From Paucibacter aquatile (GTDB lineage: Bacteria; Pseudomonadota; Gammaproteobacteria; Burkholderiales; Burkholderiaceae_C), in NCBI RefSeq assembly GCF_002885975.1, contig NZ_POSP01000004.1, positions 496,001-560,000 of the forward strand: DNA of 64,000 nucleotides, written 5' to 3'. The notes under the pieces were generated by a model. That model saw nothing but the letters and a program-made list of their open reading frames with translations, searched no databases and had not been told where the DNA came from. Position numbers and translations under genes: made by a program. Positions 54,598 to 63,458 of the stretch are shown in pieces. Positions within the stretch are counted from its first letter, which is position 1; the number at the start of each line of letters is the position of its first letter.

Positions 54598-55821
54598 ATG
54601 ACTGAAACCTCCAGCCCCCAGCAGCAGCTGCAATCCCTGTTCGAGCGCAGCGGTCTGCGCGCTCTTGAGTTGAAGGGCCGTCGCTTGCTGCCCATCGTGC
54701 AAGGCGGCATGGGCGTGGGCGTCAGCGCCCAGCAACTGGCCGGCACGGTGGCCAGTCTTGGCGGTGTGGGCACCTTGAGCTCGGTGGATCTGCGCCGCCA
54801 GCATCCCGACCTGATGGCTCGCACCGAGGGCCACAACGCGGGCGACGCGGCCAAGCGCTTGATCAACGAGGTCAATCTGATTGCACTCGAGCGCGAGATC
54901 CAGGGCGCCAAGCAGCGTGCCCAGGGCCGCGGTCTGGTGGCTTTGAACGTCATGCGTGCGGTGGCCGAGTACGCGCCCCAGGTGCGTCGGGCGCTGGAGT
55001 GCGGTATCGAGGCTGTGGTGGTGGGGGCGGGCTTGCCGCTGGACCTGCCCGACCTGGCGGCCGAGCACCCGCAGGTGGCTTTGATCCCCATCCTCAGCGA
55101 TGCCCGCGGCGTGCAGCTGATCGTGCGCAAATGGGAGCGCAAGCAGCGCTTGCCCGATGCCATCGTCATCGAGCACCCGCGACTGGCCGGTGGTCACTTG
55201 GGCGCGGCCAAGGTCGCCGATGTGCACGATCCGCGCTTCGATTTCGAGCGCGTGATTCCCGAGTGCCTGGAGTATTTCGAGAAGGCCGGCATTTCGGGCC
55301 AGATCCCCTTGATCGCGGCCGGCGGCGTGCGCAGCTTCGCCGACATCCAGCGCCTGCAGGCCCTGGGTGCTGCGGCCGTGCAATTGGGCACGCCCTTCGC
55401 CGTCACCACCGAGGGCGACGCCCACCCCGAGTTCAAGCGCGTGCTGGCCGAAGCGCAGGAGAGCGAGCTGGTCGAGTTCATCAGCGTGGCTGGCCTTCCA
55501 GCTCGCGCCGTGGCCACCCCTTGGCTGCGCAACTACCTGCGCGCCGCGCCCAAGCTGCAGGCCATGGCCCAGGTCAAGAGCCGCTGTACCAAGGCCTTCG
55601 ATTGCCTGGCGCAATGCGGCTTGCGCGATGGTCTCAAGGACGCCGGCCAGTTCTGCATCGACAACCAGCTGGCAGCCGCCTTGCGCGGCGATGTCAAGCA
55701 TGGCTTGTTTTTCCGCGGAGTAGGGGCTTTGCCCTTCGGTGCGCAGATCCGCAGCGTCGCGGAGTTGATGCAATGCCTGCTCAGCCCTGGCGGCGCGCAG
55801 GCCTTGAACGCCTCGATCTGA
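54598..55821 (+). CDS. Nitronate monooxygenase (FMN-dependent)
   Basis: 407-residue TIM-barrel flavoprotein of the NMO/2-nitropropane dioxygenase family, which oxidises alkyl nitronates such as propionate-3-nitronate. The N-terminus LLPIVQGGMGVGVSAQQLAG, the IEHPRLAGGHLG loop with the family His, and the phosphate-binding IPLIAAGGVRSFADIQRL and GAAAVQLGTPF segments are present. The ATG at 54598 is chosen by family start. A C-terminal cap with several cysteines (KSRCTKAFDCLAQCG) is longer than in short NMOs. It is divergent from the GGDEF gene. Confidence 0.9.
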   Translation: MTETSSPQQQLQSLFERSGLRALELKGRRLLPIVQGGMGVGVSAQQLAGTVASLGGVGTLSSVDLRRQHPDLMARTEGHNAGDAAKRLINEVNLIALEREIQGAKQRAQGRGLVALNVMRAVAEYAPQVRRALECGIEAVVVGAGLPLDLPDLAAEHPQVALIPILSDARGVQLIVRKWERKQRLPDAIVIEHPRLAGGHLGAAKVADVHDPRFDFERVIPECLEYFEKAGISGQIPLIAAGGVRSFADIQRLQALGAAAVQLGTPFAVTTEGDAHPEFKRVLAEAQESELVEFISVAGLPARAVATPWLRNYLRAAPKLQAMAQVKSRCTKAFDCLAQCGLRDGLKDAGQFCIDNQLAAALRGDVKHGLFFRGVGALPFGAQIRSVAELMQCLLSPGGAQALNASI

Positions 55822-55983
55822 GAGGCGGTTCACGCCCGGATGGGGCCAGGCCAGCACGGGTTTTTCCGGGTGCCAAGGGTCACCCGTGCGACAAATCCCT
55901 GCGCCACAATCGCGCCTTGAATTTTCGCTGACGGCCCCTTCGTGGCCGGCGAAAAACAAGGGACGAGGGTGAGGGGGAGAGTC

Positions 55984-57156
55984 ATGCGTGACGCTGGAGG
56001 AAGGGCTGTTGTGTCAGCCCGGCAGCAGGGCACCGTGGTGCCCGTTTGGAACAGGTGGGCATTGCTGGCCTTGGTTCTGTCTTGCCTGTGGTGCAGCGGT
56101 CTGGCCCAGGCGCAGATCAAGATCGGCCAAACGGCGGGTTTCAGCGGACCCGCTGCCACCGGTGTGCAGGAAATCACTGACGGCGCGCGCCTGTATTTCG
56201 ACGCCATCAATGCCCAGGGCGGCATCAAGGGTCAGCCCATCGAGCTGGTCTCTTTGGATGACAAGTACGACCCGCGACTCAGTGCGGCCAATGCCGAGCG
56301 TCTGATCGACGAAGGGGTGGTGGCCTTGTTCCTGAGCCGCGGCACCGCGCAAAGCCAGGCTCTGCTGCCCTTGCTCAGCAAGCATCAGATGGCCTTGGTG
56401 GCGCCGTCCAGCGGTGCCATGGTGCTGCATCAGCCCATGATCCCCCAGGTCTTCAATGTGCGCGCCACCTTCCAGAAGGAAGCGGCGCGCGCGGTGCAGC
56501 ACCTGGCCTCGATCGGGGTCAAGCGGGTGACCATTGTTCAAGTCAACGATGCCTTCGGCAACGATGCCGGTATCGGTGCGATCAAGGGCCTGGAAGCCCA
56601 GGGCATGAAGGCCTCGGCCATCCTGCGCTTCGATGGCGCCAGGCCCGAGCTGGGGCCCTTGATGGAGCAGGTGGCACGGGCCGGTGTCGAGGCCGTGCTT
56701 TTCATTGGGCCCAGCCATGCGGTGGTGCAAGGGGTCAACGCCTTGCGTGCGACCGGTTCCAAAGCCCAAGTGGCCACGCTGTCCAACAATGCTTCAGTCG
56801 ATTTCGTCAAAGCCCTGGGCGAGAACGCGCATGGCGTGATCGTCACCCAGGTCTTCCCCTACGAGCGATCGACCAACAACCCCTTGGTGCGTGAAGCCCT
56901 GGGGCTGGCCAAGGCGCGTGGTCGCAATGAACTGAGCCCTTCGCAGATCGAAGGGTTTGCAGCGGCCAAGCTGCTGGTCGAAGGCCTCAAGCGTAGCGTC
57001 AAGGACATCAGCCGGGCCAGCCTGCTCAAGTCTTTGGAAAGCTTGCAGCGTCTGGACCTGGGTGGCGTCGAGTTGCACTACGGCCCCAAGGACCGCAGCG
57101 GTCTGGATTTCGTGGACATCTCCATCATCGGCCCCGACGGCAAGTTCTGGCGCTGA
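55984..57156 (+). CDS. Periplasmic ABC transporter substrate-binding protein (Liv-type)
   Basis: 390-residue type I binding protein with a signal peptide (LALVLSCLWCSGLAQAQ). IKIGQTAGFSGPAATGVQEITDGARLYFDAIN, LFLSRGTAQSQALLPLLSKH and the VNDAFGNDAGIGAIKGLE hinge place it in the branched-chain/urea/amide group. The ATG at 55984 has a very strong GAGGGGGAGAG site. It has no transport partners nearby. It differs from the LivK-like protein at 34362, so the ligand is probably different. Confidence 0.87.
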   Translation: MRDAGGRAVVSARQQGTVVPVWNRWALLALVLSCLWCSGLAQAQIKIGQTAGFSGPAATGVQEITDGARLYFDAINAQGGIKGQPIELVSLDDKYDPRLSAANAERLIDEGVVALFLSRGTAQSQALLPLLSKHQMALVAPSSGAMVLHQPMIPQVFNVRATFQKEAARAVQHLASIGVKRVTIVQVNDAFGNDAGIGAIKGLEAQGMKASAILRFDGARPELGPLMEQVARAGVEAVLFIGPSHAVVQGVNALRATGSKAQVATLSNNASVDFVKALGENAHGVIVTQVFPYERSTNNPLVREALGLAKARGRNELSPSQIEGFAAAKLLVEGLKRSVKDISRASLLKSLESLQRLDLGGVELHYGPKDRSGLDFVDISIIGPDGKFWR

Positions 57157-57277
57157 CCGCGCAGCGCCTGGCTCGCTCCGTCCCGTCCCAGCCCTCCGCT
57201 TCAGGCGAGAGAGCCTCGCATCCATAGGAAGGCCCGGTTCGCACGCAGGCCCTGGCTGGCTTCTATGATGGCTGGCG

Positions 57278-58204
57278 ATGTCCTCTTCGTCTCCCGCTTC
57301 TCCCGGCTTGCCAGTGGCGCCGCCGCCTCGCCTCTGGCCCGGCTTTGCCCTGGCCACCGCTGGCGCCATTGCCTTCTCGGGCAAGGCCATCATCGTCAAG
57401 CTGGCCTACCGGCATGGTGTCGATGCCATCACCTTGCTGATGCTGCGCATGCTGATGGCTCTGCCCCTGTTTGTGCTGCTGGCCTGGTGGGCCGGGCGGG
57501 GCAAGCCGGCGCTGACCCGGCGTGACGCCTGGGTGGTGCTGGGTCTGGGCTTCAGCGGCTACTACCTGGCCAGCTTTCTGGATTTCGCTGGCCTGGCATT
57601 CGTCAGCGCCAGTTTCGAGCGCCTGATCCTGTACCTCAACCCGACCCTGGTCTTGCTGCTGGGTTGGCTGTTCTTCAAGCGCCGTGTCACTGGCCGGCAA
57701 CTGCTGGCTCTCGCCATCAGCTACAGCGGTGTTTTGCTGGTGTTCGGGCAGGAGTTGTCCTTGCAAGGCCCATATGTGGGCCTCGGCGCGGCCTTGGTAT
57801 TTGGCAGCGCGTTCAGCTATGCCTGCTACCTGCTGTTCAGCGGCGAAGAAGTGCGGCGCCTGGGTGCGATGCGCCTGACCGGCCTGGCCACCACGGTGGC
57901 CTGCCTGCTTTGCATTGCCCAATTCCTGATGCTGCGGCCGCTCAGCGGCCTGGCCCAGCTGGCGCCAGAGGTGTGGTGGCTGTCCTTACTGAACGCGACG
58001 GCTTGCACCTTTGCGCCGGTGCTGATGGTGATGCTGGCGATCGAGCGATTGGGCGCCAGCCTGGCGGCCCAGACCGGCATGGTGGGGCCCATGTCCACCA
58101 TCGTGCTGGGCGCGCTGATTTTGGATGAACCCTTCACGGTCTGGGTGCTGATGGGCACGCTGCTGGTGCTGGGCGGGGTGTGGTTGTTGACGCGTTGGAG
58201 GTGA
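57278..58204 (+). CDS. DMT superfamily EamA transporter
   Basis: 308-residue membrane protein with ten helices formed by two EamA repeats. FALATAGAIAFSGKAIIVKLAY opens the first and VFGSAFSYACYLLFSGEE the second; ALILDEPFTVWVLMGTLLVLGGVW is the typical end. EamA proteins export metabolites or move small solutes; substrate unknown. It is followed four bases later by an SDR gene, so the two are cotranscribed. Confidence 0.9.
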   Translation: MSSSSPASPGLPVAPPPRLWPGFALATAGAIAFSGKAIIVKLAYRHGVDAITLLMLRMLMALPLFVLLAWWAGRGKPALTRRDAWVVLGLGFSGYYLASFLDFAGLAFVSASFERLILYLNPTLVLLLGWLFFKRRVTGRQLLALAISYSGVLLVFGQELSLQGPYVGLGAALVFGSAFSYACYLLFSGEEVRRLGAMRLTGLATTVACLLCIAQFLMLRPLSGLAQLAPEVWWLSLLNATACTFAPVLMVMLAIERLGASLAAQTGMVGPMSTIVLGALILDEPFTVWVLMGTLLVLGGVWLLTRWR

Positions 58205-58208
58205 TGCG

Positions 58209-58997
58209 ATGGATTTGGGACTGTCGGGCCGCTGGGCCCTGGTGTGTGCGGCCAGCAAGGGCCTGGGTCGGGGCTGTGCCGAGGCCTTGGTGAAAGAGGG
58301 CGCGCATGTGGTGATCACCGCGCGCGGCGCTGAAGCGCTGGAGGCCACGGCCGAGGCCTTGCGGTCCCTCAACCCCGCCGTGCAGGTGCGTGCCGTGGCG
58401 GGCGATATCGCCACGCCCGAGGGCCGCGCGGCGGCCTTGGCCGCCTGCCCGCAGGTCGATGTGCTGGTCAACAACGCCGGCGGCCCGCCGCCCGGGGATT
58501 TCCGCGACTGGGACCGCACCACCTGGCTGGCCGCCATCGACGCCAATATGCTGACCCCGATCGAGCTGATCAAGGCCACGGTCGACGGCATGGCGGCGCG
58601 TGGCTTCGGTCGCGTGCTCAACATCACTTCGGGCGCGGTCAAGGCGCCCATCGATGTGCTGGGCCTGTCCAACGGCGCGCGTTCGGGCCTGACCGGCTTC
58701 GTCGCCGGCCTGGCGCGCCAACCGCAGCTGGCCGGCCGCAATGTCACCCTCAACAACCTGCTGCCCGGCGCTTTTGACACCGAGCGCCTGCACAAGACCC
58801 TGGTGGCCGGCGCCAGCAAGAACGGCCTGGCGACCGAGGAGTTCGCGCAGCGCCGCAAGCAAAGCATTCCAGCCCAGCGCTTCGGCACGGCCGCCGAGTT
58901 CGGCGCCATCTGCGCCATGCTGTGCAGCGCCCAGGCGGGCTACCTGACGGGGCAGAACATCCTGCTCGATGGCGGGGCTTACGCCGGCGTGTTTTGA
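58209..58997 (+). CDS. Short-chain dehydrogenase/reductase-like protein lacking the catalytic Tyr and Lys
   Basis: 262-residue classical SDR fold: nucleotide motif ASKGLGRG (residues 15-22), VLVNNAGG, the active serine S141 in NITSGAV, and the late LDGGAYAGVF. At the positions of the catalytic YxxxK (S141+13 and +17) the sequence has S154 and R158 (LSNGAR). The fold and Ser are kept but proton transfer by Tyr/Lys cannot occur in the usual way. Related sequences annotated as 3-oxoacyl-ACP reductase exist, but that activity is doubtful here. It is coupled to the EamA transporter four bases upstream. Confidence 0.85.
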   Translation: MDLGLSGRWALVCAASKGLGRGCAEALVKEGAHVVITARGAEALEATAEALRSLNPAVQVRAVAGDIATPEGRAAALAACPQVDVLVNNAGGPPPGDFRDWDRTTWLAAIDANMLTPIELIKATVDGMAARGFGRVLNITSGAVKAPIDVLGLSNGARSGLTGFVAGLARQPQLAGRNVTLNNLLPGAFDTERLHKTLVAGASKNGLATEEFAQRRKQSIPAQRFGTAAEFGAICAMLCSAQAGYLTGQNILLDGGAYAGVF

Positions 58998-59129
58998 GTG
59001 GTCTCGCTGGGGCATCGCTCGGTCGCAATTTGTTACCGATCCGTGCCCTTTTGGGGGATGGGTGAGTGGGCCGCACTTGGGCACAATGCCCGGCTTCGTG
59101 TGGCTATGCCTGAATGGGAGTGCATCTTG

Positions 59130-60449
59130 ATGATGAAGCAGAAGGTCTTCGTGCAGACCGGCGTGGTGGCTGCGGCCGTGATGATGCTGGCGGGCGGCGC
59201 CCGCGCCGAGGAGCAAGGCTCCAATGTCGAGAAATGCTCGAAGAAGCTGGGCGTGATCGCCGTGGCCGAGCCGCAGACCGGCTGGCACCACCTGTCGCGC
59301 TACGGCCTGGGCTCGCCTGAGGCCTTGCTGCGCATGATGATCCAGCAGTCGGGCTGTTTCGATGTGGTCGAGCGCGGCGTGGCCATGCAGAACCTGCAGC
59401 AGGAGCGCGCCCTGGGCCAGAGCGGTGATCTGCGCCAGGAATCCAATGTCGGCAAGGGCCAGATGCAGGCCGCCGACTTTGTGATGACGCCCAATGTGCA
59501 AGTGGCGGCCTCCGACACCGGCGGCATCGGCGGTGCGCTGATGGGCCGCCTGGGCGTGCTCGGCGCGATTGCCGGTGGCCTCAAATTCAAGGAAGCGTCC
59601 ACCAGCCTCCTGATCGCCGATGTGCGCTCCAGCATCCAGGTGGCCGCCGCCGAAGGCAAGGCCACCAAGACCGACTTCGGCATCGGCGGCTGGGCCTATG
59701 GCAACGGCATGCTGGGTGCCCTGGGTGGCTACACCAAGACGCCGGAAGGCAAGATGGTGGCCGCCAGCCTGCTGGACAACTACAACAAGATCGTCCAGAC
59801 CATCCGCGATCAGCCTCAGCTGATCCGCAGCAATAGCGCCTCGGGCGATGCCAATGCCGCAGCCTCGCAGAAGGCCGAGGCACCGCAAAAGCCCGGGCAA
59901 ACCCTGTGCCCCAAGATCGCCAATGTGAAGGCCTATGCCACGGCTTCGCGCGAAGGCAAGGTCGTGGCCACCCTCACCAAGAACGATGAGCTGATCGCCT
60001 CGGGCGAGCTCAGCAACGGCTTTGTCTTTGTGGACGCGGCCAACTTCAGCGGCTGGGTGCAGCGCACCCTGGTCGGCGCTTGCGGCATGGTGTCGAGCGC
60101 GCCGCAGGCCCAGCCCCTGCCGGTCACGCAATCGGTGGCCGGCGGCATCTTCGGCAACTTCTCCGGCAGCTTCAGCGGCTACGAGCAAGGCAGCTTCACC
60201 GTCAGCATCCTGCCGGGCCTCAATGGCAGCGGCACGGTCACCGGCAGCGGTGTCTCCAACCAGAGCGGCGCCTTCAGCGTCAGCGGCGCGGTGCTGCCCA
60301 ATGGCCGCCTGACCATGGTGGCCTCCGGCTCGGCCGGCTCGGCCCATTACCAGGGCGGTGTGGACCCCATCAACGGCACGGTCAGCGGCACTTGGAGCTA
60401 TGGCGGCGGCATGAAGGGCGGCGGCAGCTTCAGCGGCCAGCGCAGCTGA
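59130..60449 (+). CDS. Exported CsgG-domain protein with SH3-like and Gly-rich C-terminal regions
   Basis: 439-residue protein with a signal peptide (VVAAAVMMLAGGARA). Residues about 25-225 resemble the CsgG/curli-assembly fold (KLGVIAVAEPQTG; MIQQSGCFDVVERG; ADFVMTPNVQVAAS). Residues about 260-318 look like a bacterial SH3 domain (KVVATLTKNDELIASG; GWVQRTLVG). The last 100 residues are Gly/Ser/Thr-rich beta repeats. No lipobox cysteine follows the signal, unlike CsgG, so it may not be an outer-membrane lipoprotein pore. GGGAG precedes the ATG at 59130. No curli genes are nearby. Confidence 0.72.
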   Translation: MMKQKVFVQTGVVAAAVMMLAGGARAEEQGSNVEKCSKKLGVIAVAEPQTGWHHLSRYGLGSPEALLRMMIQQSGCFDVVERGVAMQNLQQERALGQSGDLRQESNVGKGQMQAADFVMTPNVQVAASDTGGIGGALMGRLGVLGAIAGGLKFKEASTSLLIADVRSSIQVAAAEGKATKTDFGIGGWAYGNGMLGALGGYTKTPEGKMVAASLLDNYNKIVQTIRDQPQLIRSNSASGDANAAASQKAEAPQKPGQTLCPKIANVKAYATASREGKVVATLTKNDELIASGELSNGFVFVDAANFSGWVQRTLVGACGMVSSAPQAQPLPVTQSVAGGIFGNFSGSFSGYEQGSFTVSILPGLNGSGTVTGSGVSNQSGAFSVSGAVLPNGRLTMVASGSAGSAHYQGGVDPINGTVSGTWSYGGGMKGGGSFSGQRS

Positions 60450-60494
60450 GGGCGTCAATGAGGGCGTGGCTGAGTTGTGCTCAGCCCCGCGGCC

Positions 60495-61424
60495 TCAGGC
60501 CTTTTTCGGCGAGACTCTCGACGAGACCCTCGACGAGACCCAGATCCCGGCCGCAATCAGACCCAGGGCCGCGCCGTGGTACCACTGCGGCCATTCGCCC
60601 AGCAGAGCGGCTGACATCAGGCCGGCAAACACCGGCGTGAGGTTGCCGAAGAAGGCCGCCACCGCCGGCCCGGCCTGGGCCACCCCCAGGCCCCAGCAGC
60701 GGTAGGCGATCAGCGAAGGCCCCACCGCCACATAGATCAGGGTCAGGGCAAGACCTGACCCCCAGGCGATGGGTGCTGGGCTGCCCAGCGCCTGCTCGGC
60801 GCCCGCCATGCCGCCGGCAAAGACGAGGCCGAAGAGCAGCTGGGCCATCAAGGTCTCGGCCCAATCCCAGTGGGGGCGCTGTTCCCCGCGCATCGAGGCC
60901 GGTGGCCGCGCCAGCAGCCAGCTGTACAGGGCCCAGGAGAGGATGGCCAGCAGCATCAGCAGATCGCCGCTGACGAAGTGCACCTGGGCCAGGCTGGTCA
61001 GTTGCCCGCGCGCGATCACCAGGGCCACGCCGGCCAGCGAGAGCAGGGCGCCCAGCAGCTGGCGCCGCTGCGGCCGCACGCCGAACAACAGGGCGCCGAT
61101 GGCGAGCATCCAGACCGGCAGGCTGGCGGCGATCAGGGTAACGTTGAGCGCGCTGGAGCTGCGCAAGGCCTGGTACTGCAGGGCGTTGTAGCAGCCCATG
61201 CCCAGGAACCCGGTCAAGGCCAGATAGGCCCAGCGCTGGCGCAGCAATTCGGTCTGTTTCAGCAGCCGCCAGGACAGTGGCAGCAAGAGCAGGGCTGCCA
61301 AGGCCCAGCGCAGGCCGTTGAGGGCCAGGGGGCTGATGCTGCCCACCATCAGTCGGCCCAGCACCGCATTGCCCGCCCACAGCAGCGGCGGCAGGGTCAG
61401 CAGCAGGGCCAGGCGTGGGTTCAA
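60495..61424 (-). CDS. DMT superfamily EamA transporter
   Basis: Ten-helix EamA transporter of about 309 residues, starting with LALLLTLPPLLWAGNAVLGRL and ending GLIAAGIWVSSRVSSRVS. Every candidate start is non-ATG: I choose the TTG at 61424 because it overlaps the upstream TGA as TTGA and the first helix follows at once; a TTG at 61493 is possible but lies inside the upstream gene. The sequence near the C-terminus contains a short repeat (RVSSRVS). Substrate unknown. Confidence 0.82.
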   Translation of the reverse strand: MNPRLALLLTLPPLLWAGNAVLGRLMVGSISPLALNGLRWALAALLLLPLSWRLLKQTELLRQRWAYLALTGFLGMGCYNALQYQALRSSSALNVTLIAASLPVWMLAIGALLFGVRPQRRQLLGALLSLAGVALVIARGQLTSLAQVHFVSGDLLMLLAILSWALYSWLLARPPASMRGEQRPHWDWAETLMAQLLFGLVFAGGMAGAEQALGSPAPIAWGSGLALTLIYVAVGPSLIAYRCWGLGVAQAGPAVAAFFGNLTPVFAGLMSAALLGEWPQWYHGAALGLIAAGIWVSSRVSSRVSPKKA

Positions 61425-61711
61425 AGGCCAGTGTCCGAGCGCTTGGTGGCCTCGCGGCGCTTGTTGTTCTTGCTGCCACTGCGCAGGCGCCAACGCAGCA
61501 GCAAGCCCACAGCCACCGCCAGGCCGGTCAGCAGAGGCAGGGCCGAGCGGGCCTGGCCGCCTTGTGCTGAGCCCAGCGTGCTGACGGAGTCCATCAGCCA
61601 GGCGAACAGGCCGCCGATCAGGGCGAGCGAAAGCAAGGCCAGGGCCCCCGCCAACAGCAAGCCCCAGGCAAGGCGGCGGTAGCGGGCCTGGCTCGTGAGG
61701 TTCATGTCCAT
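61421..61711 (-). CDS. Small two-helix membrane protein
   Basis: 96-residue protein with two hydrophobic helices (LAWGLLLAGALALLSLALIG; LPLLTGLAVAVGLLL) and a basic C-terminal tail (RWRLRSGSKNNKRREATK). Not recognised as a named family. Its stop overlaps the TTG of the EamA gene, which implies translational coupling, and its start is 13 bp from the end of a histidine kinase gene on the same strand. Confidence 0.6.
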   Translation of the reverse strand: MDMNLTSQARYRRLAWGLLLAGALALLSLALIGGLFAWLMDSVSTLGSAQGGQARSALPLLTGLAVAVGLLLRWRLRSGSKNNKRREATKRSDTGL

Positions 61712-61724
61712 GGCAGGCAGAGGA

Positions 61725-63272
61725 TCAAGCTGTGGTGGAGGGCTGCGTCGCGTGGCTGTCTGCGGCGGCTGTCGAACCGTCTAGCGCCACTTCAAAGCTG
61801 AAGCAGGAGCCCGTACCGGGTTGGCTTTCGACCTGCACCTGGCCGCCCATGAGGTCGACCAGGCGCTGCACGATGGTCAGACCCAAACCCGTGCCGCCGT
61901 AACGGCGGGTGATGCTGCCATCGGCCTGGCTGAAGGGCTCGAAGATCTGCTGGATCTGATCGCGTGTCATGCCAATGCCAGTGTCATGGACACTGAAGCG
62001 CAGGCGCAGCGCCCCTGCGGTGGCGCTCGCGGGCACCTGATCATTGGCATCGGGCTCGATGCGTTCCACTTCGACGCGGACCTCGCCTTTCTCGGTGAAC
62101 TTGAGCGCGTTGCCGACCAGATTGACCAGCACCTGGCGCAGGCGCAGGGCGTCGCCGGTGGCATGCTGCGGCACGCCGGGCTGGACGCGGGCGTGCAGGT
62201 GCAAGCCCTTCTCGTGTGCCTGGAGCAGCAGCGGGTGCAGGGCCTCGCGCAGGCAATCGTGCAGGGAGAAATGCGCCTGCTCGATGACCACGCGGCCCGA
62301 TTCGATCTTGGCCACGTCCAGCAGGTCGTTGATGATGACCATCAAGCCCTTGGCCGAGCTGTGGGCCAGCTCGATGAACTTGCGCTGCTTGTCGCTGAGC
62401 TCGGTCTGCAGCACCAGCTCGGTCAGGCCCAGCACCCCGTTCATCGGTGTGCGGATCTCGTGGCTCATATTCGCCAGAAAACTGCTCTTGGCCTGGCTGG
62501 CCGCTTCGGCCGCTTCGCGGGCGGCTTCGAGCGCGGCCTGGCTGGCCTTGAGGTCGGCGATGTCGCGGGCATTGAGCAGCAGCACCTGCTCGCCGGTCAC
62601 CGGGTCGCGCATGGGTCGGGCGTTGACGCCATGCCAGCAGCGGCCGCCGTCGGTCAGCAGCTCCAGGTCGGCCTTGAAGCTGTGGCCGGCACGCACCTGG
62701 TTGAAGACCTTGATGGCATCGCCGCTGTCGGCAAACAGGGCCTCGAAATCGCTGATGCGCCCGCGGCCGGTGGTGCTGGTGCCAGCCACAGCCGGGCGTT
62801 TGCCAAAAGCCAGGGCGGCCGCAGGGTTGCGCATCAGGGTGCTGCCGTCCTGCAGGCTGAACACGGCGATGCGCACGCTCGTGTGCTGCAGGGCTTCCAC
62901 GCCGCGCAGCATGGCCTTGTCGCTGCTGTTGGCCAGGGAATCGGCCGCAAACAGCATGACCTGGCGGCGGTCGGGGGTGAGGATGCCGCGTGAGACCAGC
63001 ATCACGGTGGCGGGCTGGCCCTTGGGGTAGAGCGTCCATTGTTCGCGCACGATCTTGCCCTGGGCATGGTCGGCGGCGGTGACGGCCAGGCGTTCGCGCA
63101 CGGCCTCGCTGGTGTCGGAGAAATCGCGCGAGAGGAATTCCTCGGCGCTGCTCGCGCGCCAGAAACCGAGTGCGGCGGCATTGGCCCAGAGATTGCGCTG
63201 GCGTGCGGGGTCGAACACCCACATCGGCACGTCAAGCCAGTCGTAATGGGTCAAGCAGGAAAAATCGAGCAT
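61725..63272 (-). CDS. PAS-domain sensor histidine kinase (soluble)
   Basis: 515-residue kinase without membrane segments. Two PAS-like regions (about residues 10-115 and 125-235) precede a short coiled coil (AALEAAREAAEAASQ). The kinase core has the histidine motif ANMSHEIRTPMNGVLGL and ATPase motifs NLVGNALKFT, DTGIGM and YGGTGLGLTIVQ. The motif set is that of hybrid kinases, but no receiver domain follows, so the phosphate must go to a separate protein. No regulator is adjacent. Confidence 0.92.
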   Translation of the reverse strand: MLDFSCLTHYDWLDVPMWVFDPARQRNLWANAAALGFWRASSAEEFLSRDFSDTSEAVRERLAVTAADHAQGKIVREQWTLYPKGQPATVMLVSRGILTPDRRQVMLFAADSLANSSDKAMLRGVEALQHTSVRIAVFSLQDGSTLMRNPAAALAFGKRPAVAGTSTTGRGRISDFEALFADSGDAIKVFNQVRAGHSFKADLELLTDGGRCWHGVNARPMRDPVTGEQVLLLNARDIADLKASQAALEAAREAAEAASQAKSSFLANMSHEIRTPMNGVLGLTELVLQTELSDKQRKFIELAHSSAKGLMVIINDLLDVAKIESGRVVIEQAHFSLHDCLREALHPLLLQAHEKGLHLHARVQPGVPQHATGDALRLRQVLVNLVGNALKFTEKGEVRVEVERIEPDANDQVPASATAGALRLRFSVHDTGIGMTRDQIQQIFEPFSQADGSITRRYGGTGLGLTIVQRLVDLMGGQVQVESQPGTGSCFSFEVALDGSTAAADSHATQPSTTA

Positions 63273-63458
63273 GGAGGGTCAGGGTGGGCCAAACGGCCGA
63301 GCGTGCAGGCCTTGTGGGGCCACCCACCGTGGCCATCCGGCAGGCTGCGCGTGGCGCTGCGCATTGTCGCCTGGGTGACGCGGCCTGCCGTCGCTTGTCG
63401 GCCGGCTGTTGCGCAAAAAACTGCGTTCGACGCGCGACTGGTGCGCAATTCGGCGGCT

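Noticed and set aside
55836..55877. CCCGG...CGGGTTTTT as terminator of the nitronate monooxygenase gene
   Set aside because: The stem is short and competing pairings are equally good.
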